Assembly: GCA_028709785.1 (NCBI GenBank)
Contig: JAQUTK010000034.1
Span: 1-38,267 of the forward strand
Length of the DNA stretch: 38,267 bases
Origin: Bacteroidales bacterium
GTDB taxonomy: Bacteria; Bacteroidota; Bacteroidia; Bacteroidales; JAQUTK01
Direction: 5' to 3'
Shown here: positions 1 to 8,960 of the stretch, in pieces
How positions within the stretch are numbered: the stretch's first letter is position 1
How the letters are laid out: each line of letters begins with the position of its first letter
Notes under the pieces: generated by a model
Seen by the model: only the letters and a program-made list of their open reading frames with translations
Databases searched by the model: none
What the model was told of the DNA's origin: nothing
Translations under genes and position numbers: made by a program

Positions 1-539
1 ACCTCGTCTCTGTTCTTAATATAGGAATAGCCCAGATGGCCTTCGGAAACAGTTCCGTCGGTCACCGTAATGGCATTTGTAAAGACATCATTTGGCTCCC
101 GATCTTCATAGTTGATAGGCACATGTGAATAAGATGCCTGAAAAGATCCTGATCCACTCCAGTACGGTACATGCAATACGTATGTTCCGGCTTTCAGATC
201 TTCAATGTCAAAGGTAAAAGCAGTACCCCATGGTCCGCTATTCCTGACTTCCATTTCGCCATTGTACATTCCTCTTAATGTGACATTGTTGATTTGCAGA
301 TCTCCCGAGGTTGCAAAGACAAACGAGACCTTTCCATCTGTCGGAACAATAATAGTGTATTGAGCTTCTGCATAACCTTTAGCAAGAAAACCTGAAATAT
401 CACCTCCCGGAAGAATACCCGGTGTGTCTGCAATGCTTTTTGTTGTCTTCATCTCTGATGCCAGTTGACTATTTTGCGCATAGAGTGGAGAAACTAACAG
501 CATGATGGCTGTGATAAAATGAGTAATTCGTTTTTCCAT
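1..539 (-). CDS. Secreted PPC-domain-like protein, C-terminus cut by window edge
   Basis: The reading frame starts at the ATG complementary to 537-539 and runs off the window, leaving about 179 codons. It begins MEKRITHFITAIMLLVSPLYAQ, in which a short basic n-region, a hydrophobic core and a Tyr-Ala-Gln end form a Sec signal peptide, so export is likely. Two beta-rich stretches follow; the second opens with REPNDVFTNAITVTDGTV, which resembles the EPND start of bacterial pre-peptidase C-terminal (PPC) domains found in secreted hydrolases. The catalytic part, if there is one, lies outside the window. A -7 box lies about 34 bp upstream. The function is not recognisable; this could equally be a carbohydrate-binding or adhesin-like surface protein. 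Confidence 0.75.
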   Translation of the reverse strand, partial: MEKRITHFITAIMLLVSPLYAQNSQLASEMKTTKSIADTPGILPGGDISGFLAKGYAEAQYTIIVPTDGKVSFVFATSGDLQINNVTLRGMYNGEMEVRNSGPWGTAFTFDIEDLKAGTYVLHVPYWSGSGSFQASYSHVPINYEDREPNDVFTNAITVTDGTVSEGHLGYSYIKNRDE

Positions 540-572
540 AGCTGTATGTTTTAATTATTGAAATTCTTATAA

Positions 573-580
573 CAAAGATA
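573..580 (-). promoter_or_regulatory. Bacteroidetes -7 promoter box for the secreted protein
   Basis: Read on the minus strand the box is TATCTTTG, an exact TAnnTTTG match, 34 nt from the ATG. I see no good -33 box at 19-21 bp, so the call rests on the -7 element alone. Confidence 0.5.
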
Positions 581-642
581 CAACGAAAGTGAAGAATTAT
601 TCCTATCAATTGATATAATCTGACTCTCAATTCGTATAAATA

Positions 643-689
643 TGAACAAAAAGAGAGTCCCGCTCCGGTTTATCCGGAACGGGACTCTC
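643..689 (-). terminator. Intrinsic terminator of pgk
   Basis: A 10-bp perfect stem (GAGAGTCCCG pairing with CGGGACTCTC) carries an inner CCGG/CCGG pairing. On the minus strand it is followed by TTTTTGTTC. It lies 22 nt past the pgk stop codon, so it is placed to end pgk transcription. Confidence 0.88.
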
Positions 690-710
690 AGTATGGAAGA
701 ACCAATGATT

Positions 711-1970
711 TTATTCTTTGATAGCAGCAATACCCGGAAGGATTTTTCCTTCGATTGCTTCAAGTAATGCACCGCCACCTGTAGATACGTAAGATACTTT
801 GTCGGCAAGACCAAACTTGTTTACACAAGCTACAGAGTCACCACCACCTACGAGAGAGAAAGCTCCGTTTGCAGTAGCTTCTGCAATGGCATTTCCTACA
901 GCACGTGATCCGGAAGTAAAGTTGTCGAACTCAAATACTCCTGTAGGACCATTCCAAAGAATTGTCTTGGAGTTTTTGATGACTTCAGCGAACATAGCTT
1001 CCGTTTTTGGACCTATGTCAAGACCTTCCCAACCGTCAGGTATCTCACCAACCGGAACAAACTGAGTGTTTGCATCGTTAGAGAAGTTGTCTGCAATCTT
1101 TGCATCTACAGCCAACACCAGGTTTACACCCAACTCTTTCGCCTTAGCTATCAGAGACAAGGCCAGGTCCAGCTTGTCATCTTCGCAGATTGACTGGCCG
1201 ATCTTACCGCCATTTGCTTTCGCAAATGTGTAAGTCATACCACCGGCAATGATCAGGTTATCAACTTTAGACAACAGATTCTCGATAATCTCAATCTTGG
1301 AAGATACTTTTGAACCACCCATGATGGCCGTGAAAGGACGTTGGATATCAGTCATCACCTTATCAACAGCGACTACTTCCTGATTCATCAGGAATCCGAA
1401 CATCTTGTTATCAGTATCGAAATAGTTTGCGATTAAAGCAGTGGAAGCATGTGCACGGTGAGCTGTACCGAAAGCATCGTTCACATAGCAGTCAGCATAC
1501 GAAGCCAACTTCTTTGTAAACTCTTTCTGGCTTGCTTTTACCACTTTTTTAGCAGCCGCTTTTTCTTCATCAGAAGCATCTTCAGCAAGACCTCTTGGCT
1601 TTCCCTCTTCTTCTGCATAGAAACGCAGGTTTTCCAGCAACAGAGCCTCGCCCGGTTTCAGCGCAGCTGATTTTGCGACAGCTTCTTCACCCATGCAGTC
1701 GTTGGCAAACTGAACATCAACACCAATTAATTTGGATACAGGTGCAAGGATATGCTTCAGAGAGAACTTGTCAGCCGGTCCTTTCGGACGACCAAGGTGC
1801 GAACCGATAATTACGCTACCACCATCAGCAAGGATCTTCTTTAAAGTAGGAAGAGCTGCGCGGATGCGTGTGTCGTCAGTAATGTTGAAATTTTCATCCA
1901 ATGGAACATTGAAGTCCACTCTCACGAATGCCTTTTTACCGGCAAAATTGAATTTGTCAATTGTCTGCAT
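711..1970 (-). CDS. pgk: Phosphoglycerate kinase
   Basis: The 419-residue protein is the glycolytic enzyme that transfers phosphate from 1,3-bisphosphoglycerate to ADP in the cytoplasm. The length is normal for the bacterial family. Visible signatures are the N-terminal RVDFNVPLD, the substrate-binding stretch SHLGRPKG, the hinge-region [16 protein letters not shown], and the nucleotide-binding elements NGPTGVFEF and [13 protein letters not shown] near the C-terminus. The start ATG follows a TATATTTG -7 box by about 48 bp, and a strong intrinsic terminator follows, so it appears monocistronic. No odd features were seen; the fragment of pfkA at the other end of the window is the only other glycolytic gene here and is not linked to it. 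Confidence 0.98.
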   Translation of the reverse strand: MQTIDKFNFAGKKAFVRVDFNVPLDENFNITDDTRIRAALPTLKKILADGGSVIIGSHLGRPKGPADKFSLKHILAPVSKLIGVDVQFANDCMGEEAVAKSAALKPGEALLLENLRFYAEEEGKPRGLAEDASDEEKAAAKKVVKASQKEFTKKLASYADCYVNDAFGTAHRAHASTALIANYFDTDNKMFGFLMNQEVVAVDKVMTDIQRPFTAIMGGSKVSSKIEIIENLLSKVDNLIIAGGMTYTFAKANGGKIGQSICEDDKLDLALSLIAKAKELGVNLVLAVDAKIADNFSNDANTQFVPVGEIPDGWEGLDIGPKTEAMFAEVIKNSKTILWNGPTGVFEFDNFTSGSRAVGNAIAEATANGAFSLVGGGDSVACVNKFGLADKVSYVSTGGGALLEAIEGKILPGIAAIKE

Positions 1971-2017
1971 AATAACTAGCTATTTAAATTTTAAACATAA
2001 ACAGTTCAATGAAGCTG

Positions 2018-2025
2018 CAAATATA
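2018..2025 (-). promoter_or_regulatory. -7 promoter box for pgk
   Basis: The minus strand reads TATATTTG, matching TAnnTTTG, 48 nt before the pgk ATG. No clear -33 box is seen at the expected distance. Confidence 0.45.
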
Positions 2026-2130
2026 CAAATATCGTATGAAAAAACTGACATTTTGCCGTGCGGATTGCAATTAATATGTTACAAATATCAATCGGTATGC
2101 AGCAACTGTATGGAATTATTTTTCCTTTGT

Positions 2131-4932
2131 CTATTCACCCAGCTTCTTCTTTGTTAGTTGTGGGTCGGTAGCCTTAAAGGAATAAAGCACCATGCTATGT
2201 TTCGGAACTTTCAGCAGCATTCCGTCCTTCATCTGTATGCCTTCTTCTTTCACTGTTGTAAAAGTATCTTTTTCTGAAGGAGTAGCACCGTTTACAATAT
2301 AACAGGTGGCAGTGCTCTGTACCTTAATTCCTTCCGGCAAGAGTAGCTGGACGCTATACTCATGCTCAAAGTCGCGGCTAAAGAGAAGGACACTCCAACT
2401 CGTCCCATTATTATATGCAGAGATTCCTACTGGAGAATGACCTTCTACGGACTCTGTTATCAACTTGGAGGAAGACTTCTCTTTCTGTAGCACAGAAAGT
2501 CTATTATTTGTTTCCACCTTTGTCGCCAGAAGATGGCCTTTACAGTACCTGTTGATTAGAGAGGTGATGGTATAATGAGCCAAAGGAGCACCGTTATTCA
2601 TGGTAATGCGCCATTCTCCGCCTCCAAAGTTAAAGATAGTGGGTAGAATGGAAGAATACTGCAACGACGAAGTCAGATAATCACACAGTACGATCGCTTG
2701 TCCAAGCGTGCCGAAATAGCCGGGAGTGGAAACTTGAGATTCATACAGATAGGTATATTTCCGGGTTCCGGTTAGTTCCTTTTGTGTCTGAAGATTCTCC
2801 TTAAATGCGGCAAGATTGGCTGCCATTTGTTTCTGTCGAAGTTGAAAATACTGCTGCACACTCTCTCCATACTCCACCTCCGGATTGTAAGCCATATTGC
2901 CTCCTAAATAACCGGAAAGACCAATGGTATTCAGTTCGCCATGATCGCCACGCAATACCGTTTCGTTCAGTCCATAACTATCCTTGCTGCTCGGATTGCG
3001 TCCGCTATAGACGAGATACACCTTATCCTCAATCTCTTTCCAGTAGGGAGAAGTTCGTATCAGTGTGGCAATTGAACGACACCATTCACCATACGCTTTA
3101 AAATCATCTCCTATAGGTGCATTATGCGCAGTACCTCCCCAAACCTCATTACCCAACTCCAGAAGAAGACCTCGTCCGGTGGTACGCGAGAGTAAAGGTT
3201 GCTCATAACCTTCCTGTTTGCGAATGGCTCCATACTTTGAATCAGAAGGTCCTGTCAGATACTCTATCAGATGGAGAAAAGTATTCGGATCAGTTCGATA
3301 ATCGACAGAATAATCCAGATGATCACCACCACCCAGTCCGCCGGGACCTTCTTTTGTACCGACACAAAGCGCATAATAGGCACCAATCTCATTGCAGAAA
3401 GCCATATTTCGGGCATGTGTATCCGGAAGGTTTCCAATGGAGAGCGGCGCTTTGCCGGCATCAGGTCCTGAAGCCTTCTCAAAAGCATACGGATTGGCAT
3501 CCAAAGCTCCCCGGCGAAGCAGGCCCGGATGCAATGCACGAACCATTCGATTCAGCATCGAATCCTCAAACAACTTGCCCGACATCATATCCACATTGAT
3601 ACCCAATCCTTCCGACCAGGTCACACTCTGCTTCTGTATCTTCAGACGCAGCCGATGTTCACCTAACGCCAGACCGGTACTATCCAGCGGGTCAAACGGA
3701 CCGGTGGAGAAACGAAATGCTTTACTCTTCCCGGAGGGCACTAACGACGAACTAACCGCCACGATATTGACCTTATATTTTGTGTTGGGGGTCAGACCGG
3801 TGATCAGTAGAGTATCAGAATAGATTTTGTCTATTGTGTACAACGTGTCGTTCAGGAAGAGGTCATATCCGATAACAGACGAGTTCATCCCTTTTTCACG
3901 CTTCCAGGTCAGCAATAAAGATTCTCCCGTTGTGGCAGCACATGTAATTGAGGGCGGTGCTTTCGGTACTTGTTTTGAAACAGCAGCCGTCTTAACCGTA
4001 ATCGATTTCAGTGGAGATTCATTGCCTAGTTCATCCACTGCCGTTACCCCAATCTGATATACTTTGTCAGGCAATAGATTACTTGCCGTTCCACTTGTAT
4101 TTTCAATGAGATCTTTACTGTTCTTTTCGCCATTCACATAGAGAGAATACCCTGCTATCTTTGCGAGCTTCTCCTTCTTCTTTTCCTCTTTCCAGCTAAG
4201 GCAAACTGCTTGATCCATTATGGCAACCGCTTGAAGAGAAGTGGGCGTGTTTGGAAGAATAGGATCATAAAGCGGAACTACCAAGTCTGAAGGTAAGTAT
4301 GGATTGTTATCCAGTCCAGGCCCTTGCACTCGAATGCCATAAGACAAACGGCTTACAAACCAATAGACCGCATAGATAGGATACCCTTTTCCTGCTTCCA
4401 GATAAATCGGTGAGGAGGTATAATACCGATCACTCTTTTGTTTGCCTATATTCTTTGATCCGGAAAGAGAAACAATGGCCACCGCATTCTTCCAGGAGAC
4501 AGATGTCGTATCCAGATACAATGTGCCACGATAATCCGACGCATCCAGAGAGAAGGTATATAGACCACTTACTCGTGGCATGAAATAGCCTCTCAAGGCA
4601 GAAGTGGCAAGATTGGGAAAAGGTCCCTTCGGATTGTTACTTCCTGAATTCAGATCTCCTGAAGAGGTGAGTTTGGGAAAAATCTTTTTCCACTTCTCGA
4701 AGAGAGGAGCCTTGCCCCAGAAAGAGTTTCTGGCATCCGGAAAGAAAGCACTATCCACCACTTCCGAATAGACCGGTTGTGCATTGGATTGTATCGGATT
4801 AGCCTGTTGCCAAAACGCCATATCATACAACTCGAGAGCAATTCCGGTTTTCAGAGGTTGTTCAACGGCAGCTGGTGCGTGAGTGGTGAGGCAGGAGAGA
4901 AGAACGATCAGATACAATTGATTTCTTTTCAT
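2131..4932 (-). CDS. Secreted PA14-FN3-clan GH-A glycoside hydrolase-like protein
   Basis: A 933-residue protein beginning with a signal peptide (MKRNQLYLIVLLSCLTTHAPAA). Residues about 30-215 look like a PA14-type carbohydrate-binding domain (GYFMPRVSGLYTFSLDASD, then YLEAGKGYPIYAVYW). Two fibronectin type III modules follow at about 228-318 and 322-410. The remaining part resembles a clan GH-A (beta/alpha)8 hydrolase: LLLELGNEVWGG places a likely acid/base Glu at residue 596 after the usual Asn, and YLYESQV places a likely nucleophile at Glu731; a beta-rich tail follows. This Asn-Glu/Glu pattern occurs in families such as GH30, GH39 and GH51, but I cannot assign a family or substrate. It has its own -7 box. 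A lysine- and glutamate-rich patch occurs inside the first FN3 module. It is probably periplasmic or surface-exposed and acts on plant or host glycans (inference). Confidence 0.8.
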   Translation of the reverse strand: MKRNQLYLIVLLSCLTTHAPAAVEQPLKTGIALELYDMAFWQQANPIQSNAQPVYSEVVDSAFFPDARNSFWGKAPLFEKWKKIFPKLTSSGDLNSGSNNPKGPFPNLATSALRGYFMPRVSGLYTFSLDASDYRGTLYLDTTSVSWKNAVAIVSLSGSKNIGKQKSDRYYTSSPIYLEAGKGYPIYAVYWFVSRLSYGIRVQGPGLDNNPYLPSDLVVPLYDPILPNTPTSLQAVAIMDQAVCLSWKEEKKKEKLAKIAGYSLYVNGEKNSKDLIENTSGTASNLLPDKVYQIGVTAVDELGNESPLKSITVKTAAVSKQVPKAPPSITCAATTGESLLLTWKREKGMNSSVIGYDLFLNDTLYTIDKIYSDTLLITGLTPNTKYKVNIVAVSSSLVPSGKSKAFRFSTGPFDPLDSTGLALGEHRLRLKIQKQSVTWSEGLGINVDMMSGKLFEDSMLNRMVRALHPGLLRRGALDANPYAFEKASGPDAGKAPLSIGNLPDTHARNMAFCNEIGAYYALCVGTKEGPGGLGGGDHLDYSVDYRTDPNTFLHLIEYLTGPSDSKYGAIRKQEGYEQPLLSRTTGRGLLLELGNEVWGGTAHNAPIGDDFKAYGEWCRSIATLIRTSPYWKEIEDKVYLVYSGRNPSSKDSYGLNETVLRGDHGELNTIGLSGYLGGNMAYNPEVEYGESVQQYFQLRQKQMAANLAAFKENLQTQKELTGTRKYTYLYESQVSTPGYFGTLGQAIVLCDYLTSSLQYSSILPTIFNFGGGEWRITMNNGAPLAHYTITSLINRYCKGHLLATKVETNNRLSVLQKEKSSSKLITESVEGHSPVGISAYNNGTSWSVLLFSRDFEHEYSVQLLLPEGIKVQSTATCYIVNGATPSEKDTFTTVKEEGIQMKDGMLLKVPKHSMVLYSFKATDPQLTKKKLGE

Positions 4933-4967
4933 GGATATATCAGGTATTAAGGGTCATTGAATGGCTG

Positions 4968-4975
4968 CAAATCTA
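4968..4975 (-). promoter_or_regulatory. -7 promoter box for the GH-A-like gene
   Basis: The minus strand reads TAGATTTG (TAnnTTTG) 36 nt upstream of the ATG. The -33 region is not convincing. Confidence 0.45.
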
Positions 4976-5052
4976 CAAATAGTTTTTCAGAATATCTTAT
5001 CTATCAGTTGATAATACCCCAATTGTGGTACAAGAATACCTTTTATGAGGTA

Positions 5053-5083
5053 TTTCGGCAACAAGTGATATACCCTAACTTTG
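5053..5083 (+). promoter_or_regulatory. Promoter of the small alpha/beta hydrolase gene
   Basis: TAACTTTG at 5076-5083 matches the -7 consensus exactly, with a weak TTTCG -33-like element at 5053-5057 (about 19 bp between). The expected transcript start is near 5090, so an upstream TTG at 5081 cannot be the start codon and the ATG at 5108 is preferred. Confidence 0.6.
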
Positions 5084-5107
5084 CCTCATTATTTAGATAG
5101 ATATCGT

Positions 5108-5635
5108 ATGACAAATTATTTTATTGTTCCCGGCCTTGGAGGTTCCGGACCGGAACACTGGCAAACATATTTTGAACGTTCCGGAGAGAATTTCAGACGC
5201 ATCGAACAAAAGGACTGGAATGTTCCGGATATACCGCAATGGGTGGAGAGAATTCAAAAAGCCATCTCAGCTTTTGATCCGCAATCTGTAGTGCTTGTCG
5301 GACATAGTTTGGGCTGTCTGACGATAGCTTCTTGGGCAGCACGATATAATCATGGTATCAAAGCAGCTTTACTCGTTGCTCCACCCGACACCGAATTGCT
5401 GCACAGCAAACTTCAGCAGCGTTTGTTTGATCATATCCCAACAGAAAAGATTCATTTCAGGACACGGCTTATTGCCAGCACCAACGATCACTGGGCGAGT
5501 ATAGAACTTGTGAAACAGTATGCACAGAGATGGGGGAGTGAGTTTATTTCTATCGGTGACGCGGGTCATATCAATGATGTGTCCGGTTATGGCGATTGGC
5601 CGGAAGGGATGAGGCTGTTAAAGGAGCTGGAGTAA
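5108..5635 (+). CDS. RBBP9/YdeN-type serine alpha/beta hydrolase
   Basis: A 175-residue cytoplasmic protein of the small RBBP9/YdeN alpha/beta-hydrolase family. MTNYFIVPGLGGSGPEHW is the typical N-terminal strand and oxyanion loop of this family. VGHSLGCL gives the nucleophile elbow with Ser67; a later Asp in STNDHWAS and His in GDAGHIND complete a plausible triad. The full length matches the family, which has no lid domain. The substrate is unknown; members are carboxyl- or amide-ester hydrolases in general. The ATG was chosen because the promoter -7 box overlaps the longer TTG-started frame. It stands alone on its strand, divergent from the GH-A-like gene. Confidence 0.85.
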   Translation: MTNYFIVPGLGGSGPEHWQTYFERSGENFRRIEQKDWNVPDIPQWVERIQKAISAFDPQSVVLVGHSLGCLTIASWAARYNHGIKAALLVAPPDTELLHSKLQQRLFDHIPTEKIHFRTRLIASTNDHWASIELVKQYAQRWGSEFISIGDAGHINDVSGYGDWPEGMRLLKELE

Positions 5636-5645
5636 TATCAACTGC

Positions 5646-5668
5646 AATTGTTCTAAAACACCGATTCG
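5646..5668 (+). repeat. 23-bp direct repeat, copy 1
   Basis: The 23 bases beginning AATTGTTCTAAAACACC recur exactly at 5941-5963. Similar but diverged bases follow (a short spacer, then CCGTTTT in both). The 426-bp stretch 5636-6061 that contains both copies has no convincing gene; it holds hairpins at 5764-5789 and 5840-5867. Confidence 0.8.
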
Positions 5669-5763
5669 AGAGATCCGTTTTATCTGGTAAAAACGAACCT
5701 GAAAAGGGCCAAATTTCTTCTGTATGTTTTGCTAAAGATATCAGGTCGTTTTTCTCATCGGAA

Positions 5764-5789
5764 CCTTATGAAATAAACATTTCATAAGG
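5764..5789. terminator. Perfect 11-bp hairpin, possible terminator
   Basis: CCTTATGAAAT and its exact complement flank a 4-nt loop (AAAC); the plus strand continues ACAAAATTTTT. It lies 129 nt after the hydrolase stop. The stem is A+T-rich, so termination is only possible, not certain. A second 9-bp stem (TTTATCAGT/ACTGATAAA) is at 5840-5867. Confidence 0.4.
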
Positions 5790-5940
5790 ACAAAATTTTT
5801 CACACATGCGGATGCTTTTTCTAAAAGTATAACCACTTATTTATCAGTCATATAGAAAACTGATAAATCCTTTTATGTGACAGGAAATAGTTTTTCAACT
5901 CTCGATTTGGTAAAATCAGTTCCATCTTCTTTGAAGACCA

Positions 5941-5963
5941 AATTGTTCTAAAACACCGATTCG
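5941..5963 (+). repeat. 23-bp direct repeat, copy 2
   Basis: Exact second copy of the repeat at 5646-5668, 295 bp downstream. It lies just beyond the terminator of the LRR gene and is followed by a 7-bp hairpin formed by GTTCAAA and TTTGAAC. Confidence 0.8.
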
Positions 5964-5981
5964 TGTTCAAAGACCGTTTTG

Positions 5982-6039
5982 AACTAAGAAAAAGAAGAGG
6001 ATTATTCTCATGCTTCTCAAAGCATGGGAACAATCCTCT
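5982..6039 (-). terminator. Intrinsic terminator of the LRR protein gene
   Basis: The bases at 5996-6015 and 6020-6039 pair over 20 positions with one G-U and one C-A mismatch around a 4-nt loop. On the minus strand the stem is followed by TTCTTTTTCTTAG. It begins 22 nt after the stop codon. Confidence 0.85.
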
Positions 6040-6061
6040 GAGTACAGTCGAATGAACCGGC

Positions 6062-8752
6062 TTAGTTGATCACAAACTTTCCATTTGTCCTCTCGCCGTT
6101 TTTACCGGACAGTTCAAATAAGTAATATCCGGAATTTAGACCAGTGATAGTTTTTTCAGTCTCTCCCGAATTTATCTCGATGGTTTTTATCTTCGTACCA
6201 TCAATTGTAAAGAGATCCAGTTGGAAAGATGTATTATAAGAGTCGCTTAATCGGAAGGTCACATTTCCGTTATTAGATATTGCATCTACTTTTAGAGAGG
6301 AAAAGCCTCTTTCTGCACTTTCACCGGCAATCAGATACGAATCGGTCTCTACAGGATTAATCACTAAGTATTTTATACTTGAAATAGTACTTGGACTTAA
6401 ATCCGGTTTGCTAATATTCGATCTTTGTTTGAACTTAAGTTGCACTGTTATTGAAGAAGTAATATAGACTTGTTTTGCCTTCACGTTGTATATGAATGGT
6501 GAGACACCAACCCAAATCAAAACATATCCATGTCTAACTTCTTCTCCATAAGAAACATTCTTTGTCGGATAGATAGAATCCGGATAACTAATATTACCGA
6601 CAGAATCAAATACGTTGAAGTCTGAACCTATTGGCATTTTTGGTGGGTTAGCAGCTAATACAATATCTTCTTTCCATAGATTTAGCTTGTCAAAATGAAC
6701 AATACAACTATCTACTTCAGTTCCATAAGGCAGTAATATTCTTCTTTCAGTATATGGAAGACACGGTAAATCGAAATCGTCCAAATAAAACTGAGGGCCG
6801 ACAATTAAAGATAACCCGGCAGTGTCTGGTTTGATATAATATCGCGAGGTATCAAACGTAATCTTGTACTCTTTGATTGCCAAACCTTCGATGATATTTG
6901 TGAAATCCTTCCACTGAGTCGTATTCTTATAGGTGGTTGAAGTTCCGGCAGGTACATAAAGCTCACATTTACCTTTGTCAAGCCCTTCGAATGTATTGGA
7001 CAAAATAGTTAGCGGAACAAGTGCTTTACAATGTATCTCAATCAGTCCGGAGCAATTGCTAAAAGCAGAATAACCAAGAGACGAAACAGTTGCCGGAATA
7101 GTTAGAGAAGTCAATCCTGAACAGCCCGCAAAAGCCCAATGACCAATAGATTTCACACTATCCGGCAGTGTGACAGATCTCAATCCTGAACAGTTTGAAA
7201 ACGCTTTCTGACCAATAGATTGAAGACTTTCCGGTAATACCAAAGATGCGATCCCAGAACAATTGTAAAAGGCATTATTACCGATGGAGGTAATTCCTTC
7301 AGGAAGTTTCATTGAGGTTAATCCCGTACAGCCGGAAAAGAGATCATTCTCTATCGAAGTTACTTTTTCAGGGAGTGTCAGTGAGGTTAATCCGGAGCAA
7401 CCCGAAAAAGCATTTTCTCCAATCGTTGTCACACTTTCCGGAATCTTGAGGGTGGACAAATTCTCACATCCGGTAAAGGTACTTGCTTCGATTGCGACTA
7501 TTTTTTCGGGGATAGTCAGGGAGGTTAATCCTGTGCATCCCCAAAATGCGCCTGCTCCAATAGTTGTAACTTTTTCCGGAATAGTCAATGATGTCAATCT
7601 TATGCACCCTGCAAACGCCTTTCCTCCAATTGAAGTAACACTGTCCGGAATCGTGAATGAGGTTAACCCTGTACACCAGGCAAATGCTTCTGCTTCGATC
7701 GATGTAATCTTATCAGGGATACCTAAGGAAGTCAAGCCCGTACATCCGGAAAAAGCTCCTGCACCAATAGAAGTGACACTCTCTGGAATTAGAAAAGAAT
7801 TACACCAATGACAACCTTTAAAAGCATTCTCAGAAATCGAAGTCAGGCTTTTCCCAATAGTAACATTCAGGAAACCACAGTTCTCGAATGCACTTTTAGG
7901 GATACTCTTGACGCTGTCTCCAATTATTAATCGATCAAAATCTCCCCAGTAAAAGACACTTGAACCGCGAAATGTAGTGCAGGCTGTGGCATAATAATAA
8001 AGAGTGGACACATTACAATAGGCAAAAGCATCCTTGCCAACCGAGACAACTCCCTTGCCGATCGTGACCGTGTTTAATTTTGTGCATTCAGAAAAAACTT
8101 TCTCCCCAATGTTGGTGACGTTGTCCGGAATTAACAGGGATGTCAGTTTTATACATTTAATAAACGCTTCGTTCCCTATCGTAGTAACACCTTTGCCTAT
8201 AGAAACGGATGTGAGTTCCTGACATTCAGAAAAGGCATAATTACCTATTGAGGTTACCTTATCCGGAATTGTGACAGAACTCAGTTTATTAGATGAAAAG
8301 GCAGCTTTGCCAATTGATGTAACACTTTCTGGTATTGAAACTGAGATCAAATATAATCCCATAAACATACCATCACCAATTGCATTATTTGAAGTAGTAG
8401 GATTGTCAATATAAATACTTGAATAACTTGTAGTACCGACCGGTTTTAAATACTCATCTCCTCCTGCCACGATATTTGCACCGGATAAATCAAGAACGTT
8501 CAGTTTTCCTGATGTAGAATTCCAGGAATAGGTAACTCCTCCCATCTCCCGGATAAAGCGAATATCCGTTCCATTCAGATCGCCAGTAACAGTCAGATTG
8601 GTAATCTGGTTTTTCTCTTCTGCTGTGATCAAGGTCGAGATTGTTCCTGCTGTTTCCACATGGACAGACTTGCTGACCTGTGCCTGTAAGTTTAAACTTA
8701 GTAGTAAGCAGGTTATTACTAAGAGGGACTTGATGGATTGTAGTTGTTTCAT
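6062..8752 (-). CDS. Secreted BspA-like leucine-rich-repeat protein with C-terminal sorting-like domain
   Basis: From the ATG at 8752 the protein has 896 residues. It starts MKQLQSIKSLLVITCLLLSL and ends its signal peptide at LQAQ. A BspA-type N-terminal region is followed by about 18 LRR_5 repeats of roughly 23 residues with the recurring pattern IPESVTSIGxxAFSGCxGL. A non-repeat beta region follows, and the last 75 residues resemble a type A C-terminal domain of the type IX secretion system (LDLFTIDGTKIKTIEI, then GLNSGYYLFELSGKNGE and KFVIN at the very end). Such proteins are known as surface adhesins or as mosaic genes in gut and oral Bacteroidetes. A longer frame would start at TTG 8773; ATG is preferred because the promoter and the signal peptide fit it. 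No secretion-machine gene is in the window, so the export route is inferred. Confidence 0.9.
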   Translation of the reverse strand: MKQLQSIKSLLVITCLLLSLNLQAQVSKSVHVETAGTISTLITAEEKNQITNLTVTGDLNGTDIRFIREMGGVTYSWNSTSGKLNVLDLSGANIVAGGDEYLKPVGTTSYSSIYIDNPTTSNNAIGDGMFMGLYLISVSIPESVTSIGKAAFSSNKLSSVTIPDKVTSIGNYAFSECQELTSVSIGKGVTTIGNEAFIKCIKLTSLLIPDNVTNIGEKVFSECTKLNTVTIGKGVVSVGKDAFAYCNVSTLYYYATACTTFRGSSVFYWGDFDRLIIGDSVKSIPKSAFENCGFLNVTIGKSLTSISENAFKGCHWCNSFLIPESVTSIGAGAFSGCTGLTSLGIPDKITSIEAEAFAWCTGLTSFTIPDSVTSIGGKAFAGCIRLTSLTIPEKVTTIGAGAFWGCTGLTSLTIPEKIVAIEASTFTGCENLSTLKIPESVTTIGENAFSGCSGLTSLTLPEKVTSIENDLFSGCTGLTSMKLPEGITSIGNNAFYNCSGIASLVLPESLQSIGQKAFSNCSGLRSVTLPDSVKSIGHWAFAGCSGLTSLTIPATVSSLGYSAFSNCSGLIEIHCKALVPLTILSNTFEGLDKGKCELYVPAGTSTTYKNTTQWKDFTNIIEGLAIKEYKITFDTSRYYIKPDTAGLSLIVGPQFYLDDFDLPCLPYTERRILLPYGTEVDSCIVHFDKLNLWKEDIVLAANPPKMPIGSDFNVFDSVGNISYPDSIYPTKNVSYGEEVRHGYVLIWVGVSPFIYNVKAKQVYITSSITVQLKFKQRSNISKPDLSPSTISSIKYLVINPVETDSYLIAGESAERGFSSLKVDAISNNGNVTFRLSDSYNTSFQLDLFTIDGTKIKTIEINSGETEKTITGLNSGYYLFELSGKNGERTNGKFVIN

Positions 8753-8841
8753 GTTTAGTTCTGTTTTTATCAAGGGAGGCTTTCAATCTATCTCACCCCG
8801 CTTCTTGATTTATTGTTTTAGAAAAAAAAACTAAAACCAGA

Positions 8842-8873
8842 CAAACGTATATATAAAAATCCTGATTGCAAAA
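8842..8873 (-). promoter_or_regulatory. Consensus promoter of the LRR protein gene
   Basis: The minus strand carries TTTTG at 8873-8869 (-33) and TACGTTTG at 8849-8842 (-7), separated by 19 bp: a full match to the Bacteroidetes housekeeping promoter. The leader would be about 80 nt. Confidence 0.8.
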
Positions 8874-8960
8874 TGAATTCGCAATTATTTGTTGTTTCTT
8901 TTTAAGGGCTATTCTCGATAAAGAGTATTGGAGCCTTTTATTGAAAGAGGCGGATTTCTT

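Noticed and set aside
3117..3599. Reading frames opposite the GH-A-like gene
   Set aside because: They have no promoter or ribosome-binding context and follow from codon bias of the real gene.
5081..5107. Longer start (TTG at 5081) for the small alpha/beta hydrolase
   Set aside because: The TTG is part of the promoter -7 box TAACTTTG, so it would not be in the transcript; MTNYFIVPG from 5108 is the family start.
7284..7811. Plus-strand 175-residue reading frame inside the LRR gene
   Set aside because: It is the repetitive antisense shadow of the LRR repeats, without its own start signals or homology.
8753..8773. TTG start at 8773 for the LRR protein
   Set aside because: The ATG at 8752 directly precedes a normal signal peptide.
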